Assembly (NCBI GenBank): GCA_002943765.1
Contig: PQWQ01000018.1
Location: forward strand, 372,001-436,000
Length of the DNA: 64,000 bases
Direction: 5' to 3'
From: Psoroptes ovis
Taxonomy: Eukaryota > Arthropoda > Arachnida > Sarcoptiformes > Psoroptidae
A program made the position numbers and the translations under genes. The number at the start of each line of letters is the position of its first letter. Position 1 is the stretch's first letter. This document shows positions 12,753 to 25,152 of this stretch, piece after piece. The notes under the pieces are model-generated. The model worked only from the letters and a program-made list of their open reading frames with translations, searched no databases and was not told the DNA's origin.

Positions 12753-14867
12753 TATTATATCTTGAAGATATTTTGAATTGATTTTCGGGATATTTTCAAG
12801 ACAATTTCCACGAAGAAATCATTCGATTAATTTTGGCGATTCATTGATGAAAATTATTGAGGTAGTTTTGAATAAAGTTTTGTAAATTGAAGAAGCACAA
12901 AAATTTCATCGAAATTTATTCAGAATTTCAATTTTGATTGTCCATTTTTTTCAATTTTCGGAACCAAACAAATTCAAAATAGAGATTCCACATTCATTTG
13001 TGTTCACTTATCACTTGTCAACGGCTTTGAAAAAATGAAATATCAGTTTGAATTTCGATTTTCAAAAAACAAAATTTGATTGAAATTTCAGTGAAAAAAA
13101 AACAAACACCAAAAACTATTACAAACATTTGATCGTTGAATTGTTGAGTTTGGCACAGATTTGTCAAAAAATTTTAAAAGATAAAAATTGACAAGCGTAA
13201 AATTTTTGTTTTTTGTTTTCTTTGTTTGAGAAAATTGTCAAAAAAATATGATGAAAAGTTTATACACAAATAAACACAGAGACACAGACACATTGAAGAT
13301 GTTTGAAACATTCAATTATTTTGAGTTGCCGTCGAAATGTATGTATTGTATTCATGGAATTAGATGAATGAATAAGTTTTTGAAAATTTTTCGTATATTA
13401 TGATTTTCGATGATAATGATGATCCTATTTATATTGGGAAAAATAAAAATGAAATTCAATGAAAATTTTGTTTAAATTATGAATATTGAAAAATGAAAAA
13501 TTCTAAAAGATTGAAAAATTGGAAAGAGGAAAAAATGTCAATTATAATTAACTAAAATTAATTACACAATTAATTAATTATGTAATTAATTTCATTTCCA
13601 TCATTAAAGTGCGCTGTTTTTCTGGATGAATTGATTGCAATCAAAATAATTTAAGAATTTTAAAATTCAAGAAGTATTTTTTTTTTCTTAATTAAATTTA
13701 ATAATTTTCCACACAAATAAACCACATGGTGTATTGATGTTGTGTGGTTTGTTTTTATTTTTTTTTTTTTTTATTTTTTTTGATTATCATTATTTCTTTT
13801 CATTTCTAAGAAAGGGTTAATTTTATGTGCAATTTTCGATTCAAGTCAATCGTGTGTATATTTGCAAATAATTCGCTATGCGTGCAAATTTGTTTAAATT
13901 GAAATGAATGCACACAATTCTTGGAAAGAAATTGAATTTGAAATTTGAATAAAATTCAACTTTTTTTCCTCTCTTCAATTCTTTTTTCCTTCATTTACGA
14001 ATCAATATTTTTGTTGAATTGAAATTTGAATTAAGTTTCACAAGATCATTGAGTTCTGTAATCAAATAAATGAATGATGATCGGAATGTTTAATAAGAGT
14101 TACGGAAATCTTCTCGAACAAATTAATTCGATTCGTTGAATGTATGGCGTTGAATAATGAATGAATAAATTGAAATACTTTTGACCTTTTCTCTTGTTTT
14201 TGATTTTCAATTTTTGCGATTGAAGATTTTTTTTTTTTAATTCTTCAATGATCAAATTATCATATAATAACAACAAAAATACACAAATGTTAAACAAATG
14301 ATTCAAAAATGCCAATGTGAATGATAATCATGTTTTTCCTCAACGTTTTCAGTGATGTCTTCATAATTAAAGATTGATTTTTTTTTTGGTTCAAAATTTT
14401 TCAAATACCAATCGACCGACCATCCGACAGACATAAATGTTAGAATTTATCATTGAATTTGATGGTAAAAATTTCCATTTTTTTTTTTGTTTGTTTGCTT
14501 GATATCTTTGCCCATATACTCTGTTGGTCGTATTCGATTGTGTAAAATACCAAATTAAATACAAATAATACTGATTCGAATACGAATTGACAAAATGATC
14601 AAATGTAGCATCTCAGTAGCAGCTGTTTCAATTCTCTTCATTTGTGAAGAATCAAAATAAAAGAATCCAAGTTGTAAAGAAATTTTTTTTTTTCATCATT
14701 TTGCTCCCATTGAAATTTTTTTAATATTTTTCTTATCATATTTTCTATGGAAAATGAGTGAGAAAAAAAAACATCAAACATTCAACGGATTTTAAGGATT
14801 TTTCTTTGTCGTTCGTTTCGTTGTTGTTGTTCATTTTTTTCATTCTTATATTGGATTTAAGCTCAAA

Positions 14868-14900
<33 letters not shown>

Positions 14901-16070
14901 AGCTATTATAACACTGAAAGATAATGTTTATGATGTTTTTTTTTGCCAAAATTTTCATTCTTCAATTTTTAAGTACAATATTTCTTACAATGTTTTGCAG
15001 TCGTTTAATAATGGCAAGTATTTCAATATGAAAAAAAAATTCTTGAAAAATTTGAGAATTTAAAATTTTTAAATTCTTCATAAAAATTTGAATGTTTGCT
15101 CATAATAATCGCAATAATAATAATAATTCTTATCGACATGTGAATGAGAAAATTTTTTTTTCCATGAAATTTTTCATTTTTTAAAAGACAAAATTTTCTT
15201 TGAATTTTCGATCTTTGAGTTTTCAAACATTTTCGACCGAAGTGATTCAATAACCAATAAAAGAATAATTGTTCGTTCTTACTTTATTATTGTTCAAATC
15301 CGGCCGTATTTTATTTTAATTCTTCGGTTCATTTTTTTGATCGTGATTCATTATAAAAGAAGATTAAAATTTTTCATTAAAAAGAAGCGGAAATGATATT
15401 GAAATTTGGAAATTTTTCCATCAATGATCAATTGAATCGATTCAGCATTCAATAATTCGATATTAATTTCTTTTCAATGGAATTCGCTCAAAGCGATTCT
15501 GAGTAGAGAATATTCTTTGTTTTTTATTTTTCGCTGGTGACTTGCGGAATTCAAATCTAATTAGTGTTTTTTTTCTGATTCTTGTTCTTGTCCCATTTTT
15601 TTTTTTTTTTTTTTTTTTTGCTACAAATTCAGTCGAATCAGCGAAAAGTTTTTGAAAAATTAATGTTTTCCACCATTCTCGTTTTTCTGAATAATTTTTC
15701 TTGTACTAAAACAACAAATTAAATAGAATAAATGAAAACAAAAGGTTAAATTAATTACATCATAACCAATTGTGTTAACCTGCTGTGTAAATTGTTTTGT
15801 TTTAATGTCGTTGAAAATTGATTTGAGTGAATTTTTCAATTTGTTTCTAGTTATTCATTCATTTGATTGAAATTCATTGAATCTTTCTAAGATTTGTGAA
15901 GCAGAAATTTTTTTTTTCACTGATAAAAGTAAACGGGAGAAAATTGATGATTTAAATAAAAAAAAAAATTTGGAAATTCTTTTTGTTTGAATTAGAAAAC
16001 AATTGAAATTTTGAGAATATTCGGTATTTCTTTTTTCTTTGAATAACCAAAATTTTTAAAAATATTCAAT
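12753..16070. other. Intergenic AT-rich DNA between ADAM exon 1 and the retrotransposon
   Basis: Would hold the ADAM promoter and any 5' untranslated exons, but I cannot place them. An (ATT)n run lies at about 14868-14899 and a poly-T run at about 15597-15619. No coding region is supported. Confidence 0.5.
14868..14899. repeat. (ATT)n microsatellite
   Basis: About ten ATT triplets in tandem, directly visible. Confidence 0.95.
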
Positions 16071-16082
16071 TCATTGGATTTT
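16071..16082. repeat. LINE target-site duplication, left copy
   Basis: TCATTGGATTTT, identical to 20539-20550. The element starts directly after it with TAAAGTCGAAATAG. A 12-base match in these two short flanks is unlikely by chance. Confidence 0.75.
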
Positions 16083-16150
16083 TAAAGTCGAAATAGTCGT
16101 TGTGCTAACAACAACAAATAAAAAATTTCGAAAAAAAAATTTTTTTTAAT

Positions 16151-17191
16151 ATGTCAAACTTTGATAAAAATATTCAATTAGGCCACGAATGGGCCAAGTT
16201 TTTGGAAAAATTATCGAACGTGCACGGTAACACGAATATTTCTGGTTACAAAAAGGAGCTGGCTGCTTGTTCTGTATTCATTCAAACTTTAATGACATCG
16301 GCACAATTGGAAATCAAGAGTCTTAAATCCTCGATTCAAACTAAAGATACAAAACCATCATACACTCAAGTAGTTAAAAATGATATCAAAAAGAAGACTG
16401 AACATATTTGCATTCTAGAACCAGATAATAATGCTCAAATCGTCGATTCGAAACAAACACTATCGTGCATGAAAGGGGTTTTTTCATCAAATCAATTGGC
16501 GAATTCTGGCATCAAAATGAAAAAAGTGATTCCAATAAGGAACAAGAAAGTTATCATTAAATGTGAAGAAAAGAAAGATTGTTTGCATTTACGAGAACAA
16601 TTGAACAACCTAAAATGTGGTCTTAAAATAAATATCCCGAGTAAAAGACATCCTACGTTTCAAATATTGGGCATTGAGTTGGATATTGATGATGAACAGA
16701 TCGTCAATTATATATTGAAGCAGAATGAAGAAATTAAAAATCTTTTGAATGATGAAAGACAATTTATTAAGAAAATACGTAGTAAAACTGACCGGGTAGG
16801 AACCAAGTATATGATTTTTGAAGCTTCTCCACTAGTGTGGCAAAAATGTATTGAGCTTGGTCAATTATTTATTGGTTATAAATGTTGCACTGTAAAAGAT
16901 TATCTTTCGGTAACGCAATGTTTTCAGTGTTTACGCTTCGGGCATCCGATGAAATATTGCAAAAACAAGCCCGTTTGCTGCAAATGTCAAGGCGAACATC
17001 TTTCACGTACTTGTTCTGCAGCATCGACTTCAACATCTGATTCATCACCAACATGCACGAATTGTATATATCGCAACACAATAAATCCAAGAAAAGTTGT
17101 CTGCATTAAACATTCAGTTTTTGACAAAAACTGCAATGAATACAAAATCGCCTTGGAACGCATCAAATCCAATATTGATTATGGATACTAG
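16151..17191 (+). CDS. LINE ORF1: gag-like nucleic-acid-binding protein with CCHC zinc knuckles
   Basis: 346 residues from an ATG at 16151. Residues from about 257 hold a clear CX2CX4HX4C knuckle (CFQCLRFGHPMKYC), followed by a second CX2CX3HX4C-like knuckle ending in RTC, and a further Cys pair (CTNC) near the C-terminus. The middle of the protein (RHPTFQILGIELDIDDEQIV) resembles the RRM-like region of ORF1 proteins in Jockey, I and R1 elements. By family knowledge such proteins coat the element RNA and help bring it to DNA. The stop codon overlaps the probable ORF2 start by eleven bases, suggesting coupled termination and re-initiation. The frame is uninterrupted. Confidence 0.92.
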   Translation: MSNFDKNIQLGHEWAKFLEKLSNVHGNTNISGYKKELAACSVFIQTLMTSAQLEIKSLKSSIQTKDTKPSYTQVVKNDIKKKTEHICILEPDNNAQIVDSKQTLSCMKGVFSSNQLANSGIKMKKVIPIRNKKVIIKCEEKKDCLHLREQLNNLKCGLKINIPSKRHPTFQILGIELDIDDEQIVNYILKQNEEIKNLLNDERQFIKKIRSKTDRVGTKYMIFEASPLVWQKCIELGQLFIGYKCCTVKDYLSVTQCFQCLRFGHPMKYCKNKPVCCKCQGEHLSRTCSAASTSTSDSSPTCTNCIYRNTINPRKVVCIKHSVFDKNCNEYKIALERIKSNIDYGY

Positions 17192-20100
17192 TCAAACAAA
17201 TATCAAAATATTGACCCAGAACTTGCAGCATAGCTACAAGTCAACACTGATGTTCCTGACAAATGCTACATTGCTATTCTGTATCCAAGAACCTCATGTA
17301 TCTTTTCCAGCTGGTTTTTCTGGATTTAACAGTGTTTATCACCCAGTAAAACCAAAATGTGCTATTGTATCCTCATACGATATTTTTAAAATCGATCAGT
17401 TCACAAATTCAAATTGTGCATGTTGTTTGGTGAATTGTTCTGTGCCATTTATTTTATGTTGTGTCTATTTTTCCAAAAACGAAGAAATTTCATCACTCAA
17501 AAATCATCTTGAAAATTTGGAAAAATTGGTTATTTCTTATTCAAAATATCCTATTGTTATTTCTGGCGACTTCAATAGTCATAATCGGGTTTGGGGAGGG
17601 AATTTTAATGATGAACGTGGACTTGTTGTTTTAAATTTTACATGTCGCCTAAATTTCATAATTCTAAATGATGGCAAAATGACTTTCGATAATAGTCGAC
17701 ATCAGAGCGCGATCGATTTAACAGTGATTAATCAACGTGCAATCAATTATGTCTCGAATTGGAAAGTAGAAGATCTAGTCTCTGGCTCTGACCACAACTT
17801 GATTTCATTTATCTTCGACACCATTCCTCCGATTAAATCTTATTATTTAACAAGAAAATATAACACCAAATGTATCGATTGGTCTGAATTTAACGAACAA
17901 ATATCTTTTTTATCTTATTTTGATGATAATGCAAAGACACTTAATTCTAATATTGATATTGAAAATTTTGTCAATGATCTTATGAATACTATTTGTGCAA
18001 TTTGTGATGACTGTCTACCAATATTGAAACCAACATCTAAAACTAAATTGTCACAAGATTTGAAAATGAAACTATCGTTATTGAAAAATCTGCGTAGACG
18101 TTATCAGCGTCAACGTTGCCCAGTGAATCGCGCCTTGTGGCGAGCAAGATATTTGACCTGTGTTAATGATTTCAAAAATTTGTTAGAAAAGACGAGAATT
18201 GATGATTGTAGAAATTATTTGAATCAAATTGATAGATACAATGTCTGGAGAAAGTTATATCATCATTGCAAAAATCAATTATCGATCAATCAAACATTGA
18301 AAACGATACAGAGAGATGATACAACTTGGTGTGTATCCATAAATGAAACTGCAACATATTTATTGAATAAGATGTTTCCAGATATGAATAATGATAATAA
18401 TTCTATTGTTCACCATCATTATATAATTAATTGTAACAAAAAAGATTTTTGTATCACTAAAAATGAAGTCGATACTGCTGTCAATATGGAAAAAGATAAC
18501 AAATCGCCAGGTTTCGATGCAATATCTGCCAACATAGTCAAACAAATACATTATAAATATCCTTTCTTATTATTGAATCTGTTCAACAAATGTTTTGCAT
18601 TTGGTGTTTTCCCAAAATACTGGAAAAAAGCAACTATCAAATTAATACCGAAAAATAATGGCTCTGGTTATAAATCGTATCGACCGATTTCTTTGCTTCC
18701 TGTTATGGGAAAAATTTTTGAAAATATTCTTAAATGTCGGCTTATGCATCACCTAATCGTCAATCATTATCTGTCATACAATCAATTTGGTTTCCTACCT
18801 CAGCAAGGTGCTGAATTAGCATTGAAAAATTTAATATCACAAATTAATGATATAAATGATCGAAATAATTATGGTTATATCGTATCGCTTGATATTTCAG
18901 GCGCATTTGATTCTGCAAGATATGACATCATTCTTTACAGACTCAGAGAATTTAATGTTCCTTCAAATTTGTATGCAATCATCCATAATTATTTTTGTGA
19001 TCGTACTATCGAATTATCTCTAATGAATCAATCATTTACTAAAATGGCTACAGGTGGCACCCCTCAAGGTGGTAAATTGTCGCCACTCCTTTGGAATGTA
19101 CTAATTGATGACCTATTGAAAATGTCGTTGCCAAGGGGATGTCATTTGCAGGCTTTTGCGGATGATTGCATCCTCATCTGCCAACATCCAATCCAAGAAT
19201 TGGCTGCAGATCTAACAAATAGTCTGCTATCGATTATTGCAGAATGGGGCTTAAATAATGGCCTATCGTTTAATCCCGCCAAAACCAAGTGCATGATTAT
19301 ATCAAGACATAGAAATTTGGCGTCTTTCCCGATCATTATGAATAGCAGATCAATTGATTTAGTACCATGTTTAAAAATACTTGGTTTGATGATTGATTCA
19401 AAACTAACATGGGCAAATCATATTGACTATATCGAGACAAAATCAATGAAAATGTTTAATTGCATCAAGAAAAAATTTGGTCCAAGATGGGGCTTATCGT
19501 ATGACGTCTTACGTACTATTTACGTTCGAGCGATCGAACCGATGATAGTTTATGCCTGCCCTGTATGGAACAGTGTCTTGTCAAGCAGAACGAAACGTGG
19601 CAAACTGTTAAGTTTGCAAAGACGTTTTGCTGTTGGTATGATTCGCGCTTCCAGAACTGTGTCGCTGCAAGCATCGTTGATCATTGCTAATTTGATTCCC
19701 GTTGACTTGGTGATCAAGCTGCGATCAGATGTTTTCAGGATAAAAAGTGATGCTTATCTGAGGGAACAATATGAATTCCCGATCAGGTTCAAAGACTCGA
19801 TCCATCCAGCGTTGGTCCAATCTTTTTTTATTGAGAGGATCGATGCTGAGTTGGAATTTTGTACTGACTCTCATAGTTGTACCATTTTCACTGATGGATC
19901 GAGGTCTGAGGACCTGGTTGGGTGTTCTTTTGTTGTTTTCAATGATGAAAATTGCATCCCAAGTGTAATTCAATGTTTCCGCCTTGGCGCTGGATGTTCA
20001 GTCTTTCAGGCTGAATTGTTGGCCATCCGCAACGCATTGGTTTGGATCATTGAAAATGGTATTGTCGATGCTCAAATTATAACTGATTCTATGTCAGCGA

Positions 20101-20471
20101 TTTGGGCTTTGCATAATATCTATACACTTAATGAATTAGTGCAGGACATTTTTCGTATCGTGTGTAACCATCGTGGCCATATTTGTCTGAAATGGACAAG
20201 GTCGCACTGTGGCAACTTTGGTAATGATCTAGCTGATAAGTTTGCCAAGGTTGCTGCAGTCGACCTTTCGGATGTTTTTTACACCCGAGTGCCCATGATG
20301 ACACTATGCCAAGCGTCGAAGTTGGACATACTGAATCTTTGGAATCAGAGATGGACGGAGACTGCTGATGGCCACACGACGAAATTGTTCTTTCCAACAG
20401 TTGGATCGCGAATCAATACCAACTTTAGTCCCGATAGGGATTTGACAAGACTGCTGACAGGGCACGGCTGA
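17181..20471 (+). CDS. LINE ORF2: AP endonuclease, reverse transcriptase and RNase H polyprotein
   Basis: From the ATG at 17181 the protein has 1096 residues; the frame is open a little further upstream, but only to a TTG. Domain order: APE-type endonuclease with QEPHVS, GDFNSHNRVWGG (about residue 128) and SDHNLIS; reverse transcriptase with KSPGFDAI, YRPISLLPVMGK, SLDISGAFD, TPQGGKLSPLLW and the catalytic FADD (about residue 656); RNase H with FTDGS (about residue 902), FQAELLAI, ITDSMSAIW and SHCGNFGNDLAD, giving the full D-E-D-D set. The protein stops just after LTRLLTGHG, where I and R1 ORF2s normally go on into a CCHC-type finger. A CHPCDHG segment in another frame at about 20488-20508 looks like the remains of that finger, so this end is probably broken by a frame change. 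The catalytic domains appear intact. Confidence 0.95.
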   Translation: MDTSQTNIKILTQNLQHSYKSTLMFLTNATLLFCIQEPHVSFPAGFSGFNSVYHPVKPKCAIVSSYDIFKIDQFTNSNCACCLVNCSVPFILCCVYFSKNEEISSLKNHLENLEKLVISYSKYPIVISGDFNSHNRVWGGNFNDERGLVVLNFTCRLNFIILNDGKMTFDNSRHQSAIDLTVINQRAINYVSNWKVEDLVSGSDHNLISFIFDTIPPIKSYYLTRKYNTKCIDWSEFNEQISFLSYFDDNAKTLNSNIDIENFVNDLMNTICAICDDCLPILKPTSKTKLSQDLKMKLSLLKNLRRRYQRQRCPVNRALWRARYLTCVNDFKNLLEKTRIDDCRNYLNQIDRYNVWRKLYHHCKNQLSINQTLKTIQRDDTTWCVSINETATYLLNKMFPDMNNDNNSIVHHHYIINCNKKDFCITKNEVDTAVNMEKDNKSPGFDAISANIVKQIHYKYPFLLLNLFNKCFAFGVFPKYWKKATIKLIPKNNGSGYKSYRPISLLPVMGKIFENILKCRLMHHLIVNHYLSYNQFGFLPQQGAELALKNLISQINDINDRNNYGYIVSLDISGAFDSARYDIILYRLREFNVPSNLYAIIHNYFCDRTIELSLMNQSFTKMATGGTPQGGKLSPLLWNVLIDDLLKMSLPRGCHLQAFADDCILICQHPIQELAADLTNSLLSIIAEWGLNNGLSFNPAKTKCMIISRHRNLASFPIIMNSRSIDLVPCLKILGLMIDSKLTWANHIDYIETKSMKMFNCIKKKFGPRWGLSYDVLRTIYVRAIEPMIVYACPVWNSVLSSRTKRGKLLSLQRRFAVGMIRASRTVSLQASLIIANLIPVDLVIKLRSDVFRIKSDAYLREQYEFPIRFKDSIHPALVQSFFIERIDAELEFCTDSHSCTIFTDGSRSEDLVGCSFVVFNDENCIPSVIQCFRLGAGCSVFQAELLAIRNALVWIIENGIVDAQIITDSMSAIWALHNIYTLNELVQDIFRIVCNHRGHICLKWTRSHCGNFGNDLADKFAKVAAVDLSDVFYTRVPMMTLCQASKLDILNLWNQRWTETADGHTTKLFFPTVGSRINTNFSPDRDLTRLLTGHG

Positions 20472-20538
20472 TGTGACCATACTATTGCCACCCTTGTGAT
20501 CACGGAACAAGGGTTGTTTTGCTTGTTCTTCATCATCA
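20472..20538 (+). other. LINE 3' tail with displaced zinc-finger remnant
   Basis: After the ORF2 stop only about 67 bases separate the coding region from the second target duplication. They include a stretch readable in a shifted frame as CHPCDHGT, similar to the usual C-terminal finger of this LINE group, and end in TTCTTCATCATCATCAT, a triplet tail of the kind found on I-type LINEs. Either a frameshift broke the finger or this family has a naturally shortened end. Confidence 0.55.
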
Positions 20539-23500
20539 TCATTGGATTTTGTTCTGGAATTTTTTTCTTGTTCATTCATTGATTGAAGATTTGAAAATTT
20601 TAAATATGAAAATTTCTTTTGGTCGTTATTTGTTTTTTATTTCCATTATTTTTCACTTGTCTCATCAAGAATTGAAAATTGTGATTCGAAAAATTGCTTA
20701 GTCGGCTATTTTCTTTTTATTCTGAAGTAAAATGGAATTTAATTTTTGTGAATTTTTCATTTTATAATATTTAAATGATAAAAATATTGAGTTGATTTTT
20801 TTGTGAAATTTTCAATTGCCGTTTAAAATTCAATTGATTCAAATAAATTCATAATCTTTTTCTTCTTCAAAGATTTTCTTTGTCGCAAGTAAAATACGAA
20901 CAACGATTGATTATGCACATGATTACTTACAATAAATTTTTTCAGAAATAACAAAAAATTCATAAAAAATACACGCAAAATATCGATTTCATGAGAATAA
21001 AATGATTAACAAAAAAAATTGAATATTTTCACAATTTTAAAGATGTAATATCGATGTTAATGATATCAAACAACAAACATACACGTATCGTTACAATGTC
21101 AATTAATCAATTTTGAATTATCGGTCATTGTTGGCTGATGACACAAATTTTGAAATTTGAAAATTTATAAAAAAACACCAAAACAATGTCCGATCATCAA
21201 TGAAAAATTAAGCGAAAAATTGGTCACATATGAATCGAATGATGATGGTTAAACCTACAAATGATGTAAAATGAAATAAAATGAATGAGCGAATAGAAAA
21301 TCATTGAAATTTCAAATTTTAGTTGATTCATACTTCAAACAAGTAAAAAATGAAACATACCATCATATAGATTCTATTACGATTGTTTCAACCAGAAATA
21401 TATGGCTGATACGAAAAATACAATGTAAATCGTACCATAAATTTGATTCACACATTTTAAAGCATCAAAAACATGCTCAGTTTGTTCGTGGATCGTTTGG
21501 TAGTGGGAGATGGAAGCAAGAATCGTATCTAAAAACGAATAGAAATTGGTCAATTTGTCTTTTCTATGCCATTCTTGTTGGCTGAAAAAATTGAAATAAA
21601 TTTTTTTTCAGATTCATTCTTGGGATATTTTTAAAATTTTTCAATTTTTGGGTTTTATTTTCATAAAAAATACAAAGAAAATCCGAAAAACTCAAAGAAT
21701 AATGATGAAACAAAACAAAAAAAAGAAAAATCGTTTTTCATTGATCGAATCGTATTATTCGCGATTCGAATGTTTTTGTGTGTTACCAGAATATGGTAGT
21801 GGCGTCTAATCGGTGGTGGTAGTGGCACACATGTCAGTGTACAACTGTTCCAGCAGCGAGATAAAGAGGAGAAAAAAACCGGAAAATTATTATTCATTTT
21901 TTAATTCTTTTGTTTATTTCAAGAATTTTTTCACAAAAAAAAAATTGAAAAGAAGAAAATCAAAATTTCAAAATACTATAATCATGAATAATATGGAGAG
22001 ATGTTTTTTCAAAAAAATTTTTGATGCCAATAATTTGATGAACTTTTCCTTATTTTATATTCTTGGGTTTCCGGGAATTTTTTTTCCTTGAAAAAAAACT
22101 ATTTTGCATATAGTATACACTTTCGATGGAAATAGCTGACAAATTAATTAATTTGTTCGATGGATTTGAATATTTTGGAGGGAAAAAAACAAAAACAACC
22201 GAAAACAAATGAATCATTTCATAAATTGACAAATTTACTTGAATCATTTTCTTTGATTTTCCAATTTTTAATCAAGTTAAAAGCTTATTAATTGATTTTA
22301 TTGTTATTTTGATTTGTTCGAAGTAATTGTTGATTGCTTAAAATCCGAAGAAAACTGGCAAATAATCAGCCAAAAACAGCCAAAAAAAAAAAAAAAAAAG
22401 ATTTAAACAAATTCACAAATGCCAATAAATAAGTAATTATTTTAGATTATAATAATTATAATAATAATTTGACTAAAATCATTCATTTTTATACTTTCAG
22501 AATATTCTTGTAAGTTATTCTTTCAAAAGAATCGCAAGCACTGATTACATCAACATCAACAACAACAAATCAATAATTATAGAAAATTAATACCCAAAAA
22601 TCCAACAATGATCAGCAACAACAACAACAACAATGAACAGCAATGAAGTAATGTAATCGATTTAAATCGATCCATACAGCACACCAACAGCATCGAAAAC
22701 AACAATGAACGAGAAAATTTTAATAACAATAATTTTGAAAATGCAAATGTTTCTCGATGTATTTGTTGTTGGTCTTACTCATTTTTATATTTGATTCATA
22801 CAATCAAAATTCTACATGAATATGAATGTGTTGAGTATGTCTAAACAGCTTTTTCGACAATTTTCAACTGAAAAACTGATGAAAAAATGATTTTGAAATG
22901 AAAAGAAAATTTAACTCGAAGATTTTCAACAAAAATGTCTACCCGAAGACTCTAGAATCGAGGATAAAGAGCTTGAATGAATGAAAAAAAAGCAAAAAGC
23001 AAGAATGAAACACGAACCAAATTAATTAAATTACAAGATTTACAAGATTTCTTTTGTTTTCTTCGAGCCCTTGAACATTTTGAAACATATATGAATATGC
23101 TTCATGATAATATAATGATGGCAATAGAATATATTCTATTGTTTCTTCAACTTTAATTCCAAGAAATTCATTAAGAAAATGGGAAAATTAAAATTTTTCT
23201 TCAATGTTTTCAACTATAAAATATTTCAAAGAAATTGAAAAATGGAAAGGAAATGTAAAATACTTTGATTTTTCATTTTATTCAATGAGAAAATGATGGA
23301 ATCACATGAAATGAAATCAAAATGAATCGATTTCCTATGTCTTTTATGTTAATGAATTTTTTTCTTTTTGATTTTTTTAGGCGATTCATTAATTTCTATG
23401 AATAATTTCATAGGAAAATCAAGCTAATTACATTCGTTTTTCGGCGCCAATTTTGCTCAAAATATTTTCATGACACTTAATCGATCAATTTTGTCATTGT

Positions 23501-25121
23501 TTCGGTATGATTTTCAATAAGTTTTCATAATTTTCAATTTTTATAATTTTTTCCATCTTTTTTTTCAAAGGAAAACAATTTATTTCGCCGACAGAATTGA
23601 AACAATTTCATTAATGAATGATGTGGAATGGAATCAAATTTATTTAATTTGATTTTTCAAACATCACACACACACACATCGAATCAACAAAATCATCAGC
23701 AGCATCATCATCATAATCAATCGATTGAAATTAAATAAATAAAATTGTTCGACATCAATACATCAATCGCCTATGTGGATGTGGATGATGATTATGATCA
23801 AATTTGTCATTATTTCAAATTATTATCATCAATGTTACTGCTGCCGTTGATTGTTAAACCATGGTTAAACATTATTTTGTGGCCAAAACAACCGAAAATT
23901 GTCCAGCTTTTGATAAATATGTTTGTATGTGCATCGCACATCAATGCTGGACATAATGCTGAGATGGCAGAATATAACCAACAGAAAAAAATTGACCAAA
24001 AATCAAACAAAACAAACAAACAAAAATGAATGAAAAACATTTAAAATTGTAAAAGAAAATTAATGAAAACCGACGATAATAACAGTAATAATAATAATAA
24101 TAATAAAACATGGCCATAAAACGCAGAAATGTATCGTATTATATATTATCATTTAATGTTGATGATGATGATGATCAGGACAGGATAACTATGATGATTG
24201 GCGATATACGATTTTTCGTTGTTTTGCAATGTGTCAAAAAAATAAATGTCAACCAACAAGCAACTTTGAAACTTTGACAAAACAAACAAACGAAACGAAC
24301 TAAACGAGAAAAATCGCGGGAATCGTGTATCGTGATGGTGATGATGCTGATGATTATGACGATGATGATGATGATGAACATTGCATATCAAAATCGAATC
24401 GGATCGAATTTAATTTATTAAATTGAATTCAAAATAAAACGAATGAAGAAAATCAGAAAAAAATGACGATCAAACATGCTGATGCCAATCTGAATCGATC
24501 GAATCAATCAATTAATAATAAATATTTGAGCCAAAAATAAATGAATTGAGCCTTGTTCCATCAGTAAGTTTATTTCATTTCAAATTTTGAATCTAGAATT
24601 CATTTATTCCGAATCCCAAGTAGGTCAAAATGGAAAAATTCTTTGCCGACAAAAAAAAAAATTCTTCAATTTTATTGCTCATATATGTTTAATTAAATTT
24701 GAACAAAATGATAATGAAGAATATAATGAAAATCATTGACAATCATTTGCTGGAATTTCGCACATTTCTCTAATTTTTTTCGGACCTTTCGATAAACAAA
24801 CAATGATCCTGCATGTTTGAACACATCGATATTGATGCATCAAAATGAAAAAATTATGAAGAAAAAACAAAAGAACCGGGACAATGAAATGGTCAAAACA
24901 AACAAACAAATATTGAATTGAAATTGAAATTTGAAATCAATTCGAAGAAATGAAGAAATAAATGAATGAATGAAAATCCAATTTTGATCCAAATTCAAAT
25001 AAATGAAAATTTCAAGCCCTAAAAAAATGAAAATAATGAAAATACAATACGAAATTCGGCCAAATAAATAGAAATAATAATAATAAATACGACAATTTTT
25101 TCAATTGATTAAATTCAATTA

Positions 25122-25152
<31 letters not shown>

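Larger units (their letters stand above)
16071..20550 (+). mobile_element. Non-LTR retrotransposon (LINE), I/R1/LOA group, with 12-bp target duplication
   Basis: A two-ORF LINE. ORF1 is a gag-like protein with zinc knuckles; ORF2 has AP endonuclease, reverse transcriptase and RNase H. The RNase H and the RT motif TPQGGKLSPLLWN place it in the I superfamily, nearest to LOA or R1 as I recall those families. The 12-mer TCATTGGATTTT occurs at 16071-16082 and again at 20539-20550, which I read as the target-site duplication; the element proper is then 16083-20538 (about 4.46 kb) with a 68-bp 5' leader and a 3' end of short CAT/ATC triplets. It is more G+C-rich than its surroundings and has no internal stops in its main domains, so insertion looks recent. 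It lies between genes, in the same orientation as the sugar transporter. Confidence 0.93.

Noticed and set aside
19771..20579. Antisense and out-of-frame ORFs of 60-90 codons inside the LINE
   Set aside because: Shadows of ORF2, which is continuous and has full domain support.
23745..24029. 94-codon ORF containing DVDDDYDQI and a hydrophobic run
   Set aside because: Built from CATCATC-type repeats; the overlapping frame on the other strand is as long.
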